Program-made: the position numbers and the translations under genes
Source: an uncultured Rhodospirillales bacterium
Lineage (GTDB): Bacteria > Pseudomonadota > Alphaproteobacteria > Rhodospirillales > Casp-alpha2
NCBI GenBank assembly: GCA_938074585.1
Contig: CALJEW010000364.1
Location: 1-24,724 of the forward strand
DNA length: 24,724 nucleotides
Direction: 5' to 3'
Notes under the pieces: generated by a model
What the model was told of the DNA's origin: nothing
Seen by the model: only the letters and a program-made list of their open reading frames with translations
Databases searched by the model: none
Shown: positions 23,626-24,724 of the stretch, piece by piece
Layout: each line of letters begins with the position of its first letter
How positions within the stretch are numbered: the stretch's first letter is position 1

Positions 23626-24724
23626 TCACTTCATGCCTTCGGCCTTAATGGGGGCACTTTGCGCTTCTGCGGTCATCTTCTTGGCAAACTTCGGCAAAAC
23701 ACCGGCGAAGTTAATACCCTTTTCCGTTTTAGCGATCAGCCCATCCATAAATTTAGCCTGTTTATCAGCCTCGGCCTGAATAGCCGCCCGACTTCCGTCA
23801 CGGATAGCAACGTTCATGACTGTACCCGCAGCATCACGCATTTGGCCAATGGCGATAGCTTGTGGCTTTGCAATTGCAATCCCATATTCAGCCGCCATTT
23901 CAGCTGATTTACCCCATGCAGGCGTTGGCGCCTTATAGGACGGATCATTCCAAACCGAACGGCGACACATGGGAACCGCAGCATTTTGGCCTTTTAACAT
24001 AATACGTTTTTGCGTCATCCATGCCATATACAACCAAGCGGCTTTTTTCTTTTTCGAATATTTCGAAATCGCCATTGAGGTCGTTGGCAAGTTTGGGAAG
24101 CTCCCAGCTTTTCCTGCAGGGACCAAGATAGTTGTCGTATTCCCAGCAATTCTTGATTTCTTTGGGTTGTCTGCCAAACCATGCCAAAAGTTCAACCCGG
24201 ACAACATAGCTGCTTTACCAGCTGAATAGAGTGCAGCATTTTGCGGAGGTTTGTTATTCAACACAGATTTAGGTGCATAGTCCCTGATCATACGTCCGTA
24301 AAACTCAAACGCATCCACTGATTCTTTAGAATTCAGATTTGAACGACGCAAGCCATCGGGGCCATCTTTGACCCAAGACCCACCAAAGTTAAACAAGTAA
24401 CTGGCAAAACTTGCTGTCGTCAGACGCCCGTAACCGCGTGACATAAACCCATAAATATCTGTTTTACCATCACCGTCTGTATCCATGGTCAATTTTTTTG
24501 CTGCGTCTTCCAGTTCTTCCATTGTTGTTGGAACTTTAACATTATGCTTGGCAAATAGATCTTTGCGGATATGTAGCAACTGAGCTTGTGCGGACCAAAC
24601 AATGTTATTCAGCGGTGCCCCCTTGATAACACTTGCCGTGTTGATACAACCACCTAACCAGTCACCCGGATAGTTATAGTCTGCAGGCGTTAATGTGGGG
24701 TCTTTCAAATATTGTTCAACAGGC
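23626..24724 (-). CDS. Extracellular solute-binding protein of a sugar-type ABC transporter (partial, N-terminus outside window)
   Basis: The minus-strand frame is open from the right window edge to the stop at 23626-23628, so the signal peptide and roughly the first quarter are missing. The visible ~365 residues match family-1 (sugar type) binding proteins: DLFAKHNVKVPTTMEELEDA near the start, an AALYSAGKAAMLSG segment, PTTSMAISKYSKKKKAAWLY and a long helical C-terminus. A DTDGDGKTD loop (24457-24483) looks like an EF-hand-type calcium site, as seen in some sugar-binding proteins. A TTG at 24706-24708 could be mistaken for a start, but coding clearly continues upstream. With the two permeases downstream it is the specificity component of the importer next to the sulfatases. 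Confidence 0.88.
   Translation of the reverse strand, partial: PVEQYLKDPTLTPADYNYPGDWLGGCINTASVIKGAPLNNIVWSAQAQLLHIRKDLFAKHNVKVPTTMEELEDAAKKLTMDTDGDGKTDIYGFMSRGYGRLTTASFASYLFNFGGSWVKDGPDGLRRSNLNSKESVDAFEFYGRMIRDYAPKSVLNNKPPQNAALYSAGKAAMLSGLNFWHGLADNPKKSRIAGNTTTILVPAGKAGSFPNLPTTSMAISKYSKKKKAAWLYMAWMTQKRIMLKGQNAAVPMCRRSVWNDPSYKAPTPAWGKSAEMAAEYGIAIAKPQAIAIGQMRDAAGTVMNVAIRDGSRAAIQAEADKQAKFMDGLIAKTEKGINFAGVLPKFAKKMTAEAQSAPIKAEGMK

Noticed and set aside
24706..24708. TTG as the start of the sugar-type binding protein
   Set aside because: The frame is open beyond it to the window edge, and the protein would lack a signal peptide and its first domain strands.
1..24724. CRISPR arrays, riboswitches, phage structural genes
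   Set aside because: No regularly spaced repeats, no recognisable riboswitch core upstream of any operon, and no phage proteins were seen on either strand.

Overview
The window looks like chromosomal DNA of an alphaproteobacterium, probably a marine or other heterotrophic type. This rests on gene families and gene order (UPF0280 / AA_synth / 6-hydroxynicotinate-reductase-like genes, a Liv-type transporter, an IS6-type remnant, an initiator-tRNA 3' end of alphaproteobacterial type). It was not tested by any search. GC content looks intermediate but was not computed. No 16S rRNA or other definitive taxonomic marker is present.

Region 1 (1-13829, all + strand) is one long, tightly packed catabolic operon, with many ATGA or 8-base overlaps. 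In order it encodes a UPF0280/ApbE-like protein, an AA_synth-family protein, an FNR2-type ferredoxin-NADP reductase, an adrenodoxin-type ferredoxin, and a VanA-like Rieske oxygenase. Next come a complete branched-chain-amino-acid-type ABC importer (binding protein, fused LivH-LivM permease, LivG, LivF), a molybdenum hydroxylase (separate FAD subunit, fused [2Fe-2S]/Mo subunit), and a 6-hydroxynicotinate-reductase-like Fe-S protein. My reading is uptake and breakdown of an N-heteroaromatic acid. The Rieske oxygenase could remove a methyl group or hydroxylate, the Mo hydroxylase would hydroxylate the ring with water, and the Hnr-like enzyme would reduce it. The ferredoxin and its reductase could supply electrons to both the oxygenase and the reductase. 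The exact substrate cannot be read from the sequence; nicotinate-like or N-methylated pyridine carboxylates are candidates.

Region 2 (13830-14795) is a genomic scar. It holds the first ~50 codons of an FAD/NAD(P)H oxidoreductase that was the next operon gene. This is cut by the left end of a decayed IS6-family element with a recognisable transposase N-terminus. Further on lies a 20-nt 3' fragment of an initiator tRNA with its terminator on the minus strand, which looks like an attachment-site or rearrangement junction. The rest is AT-rich and without genes.

Region 3 (14796-21762) is a cluster of four paralogous, signal-peptide-less sulfatases. Three are intact (15795-17246 +, 18726-20177 -, 20305-21762 +). 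One (17243-18717 -) carries a one-base frameshift just before its catalytic Cys motif. A LysR-type regulator is transcribed divergently from the first sulfatase. The shared promoter region carries a 13-bp AT-rich repeat twice, 42 bp apart.

Region 4 (21776-24724, - strand) is a sugar-type (MalFG-like) ABC importer: a binding protein running off the right edge, then two permeases, with no ATPase in the window. With region 3 it suggests import of a small sulfated compound and cytoplasmic desulfation. Both importers have a strong RNA hairpin immediately downstream of the binding-protein gene, which probably keeps binding-protein expression above permease expression.
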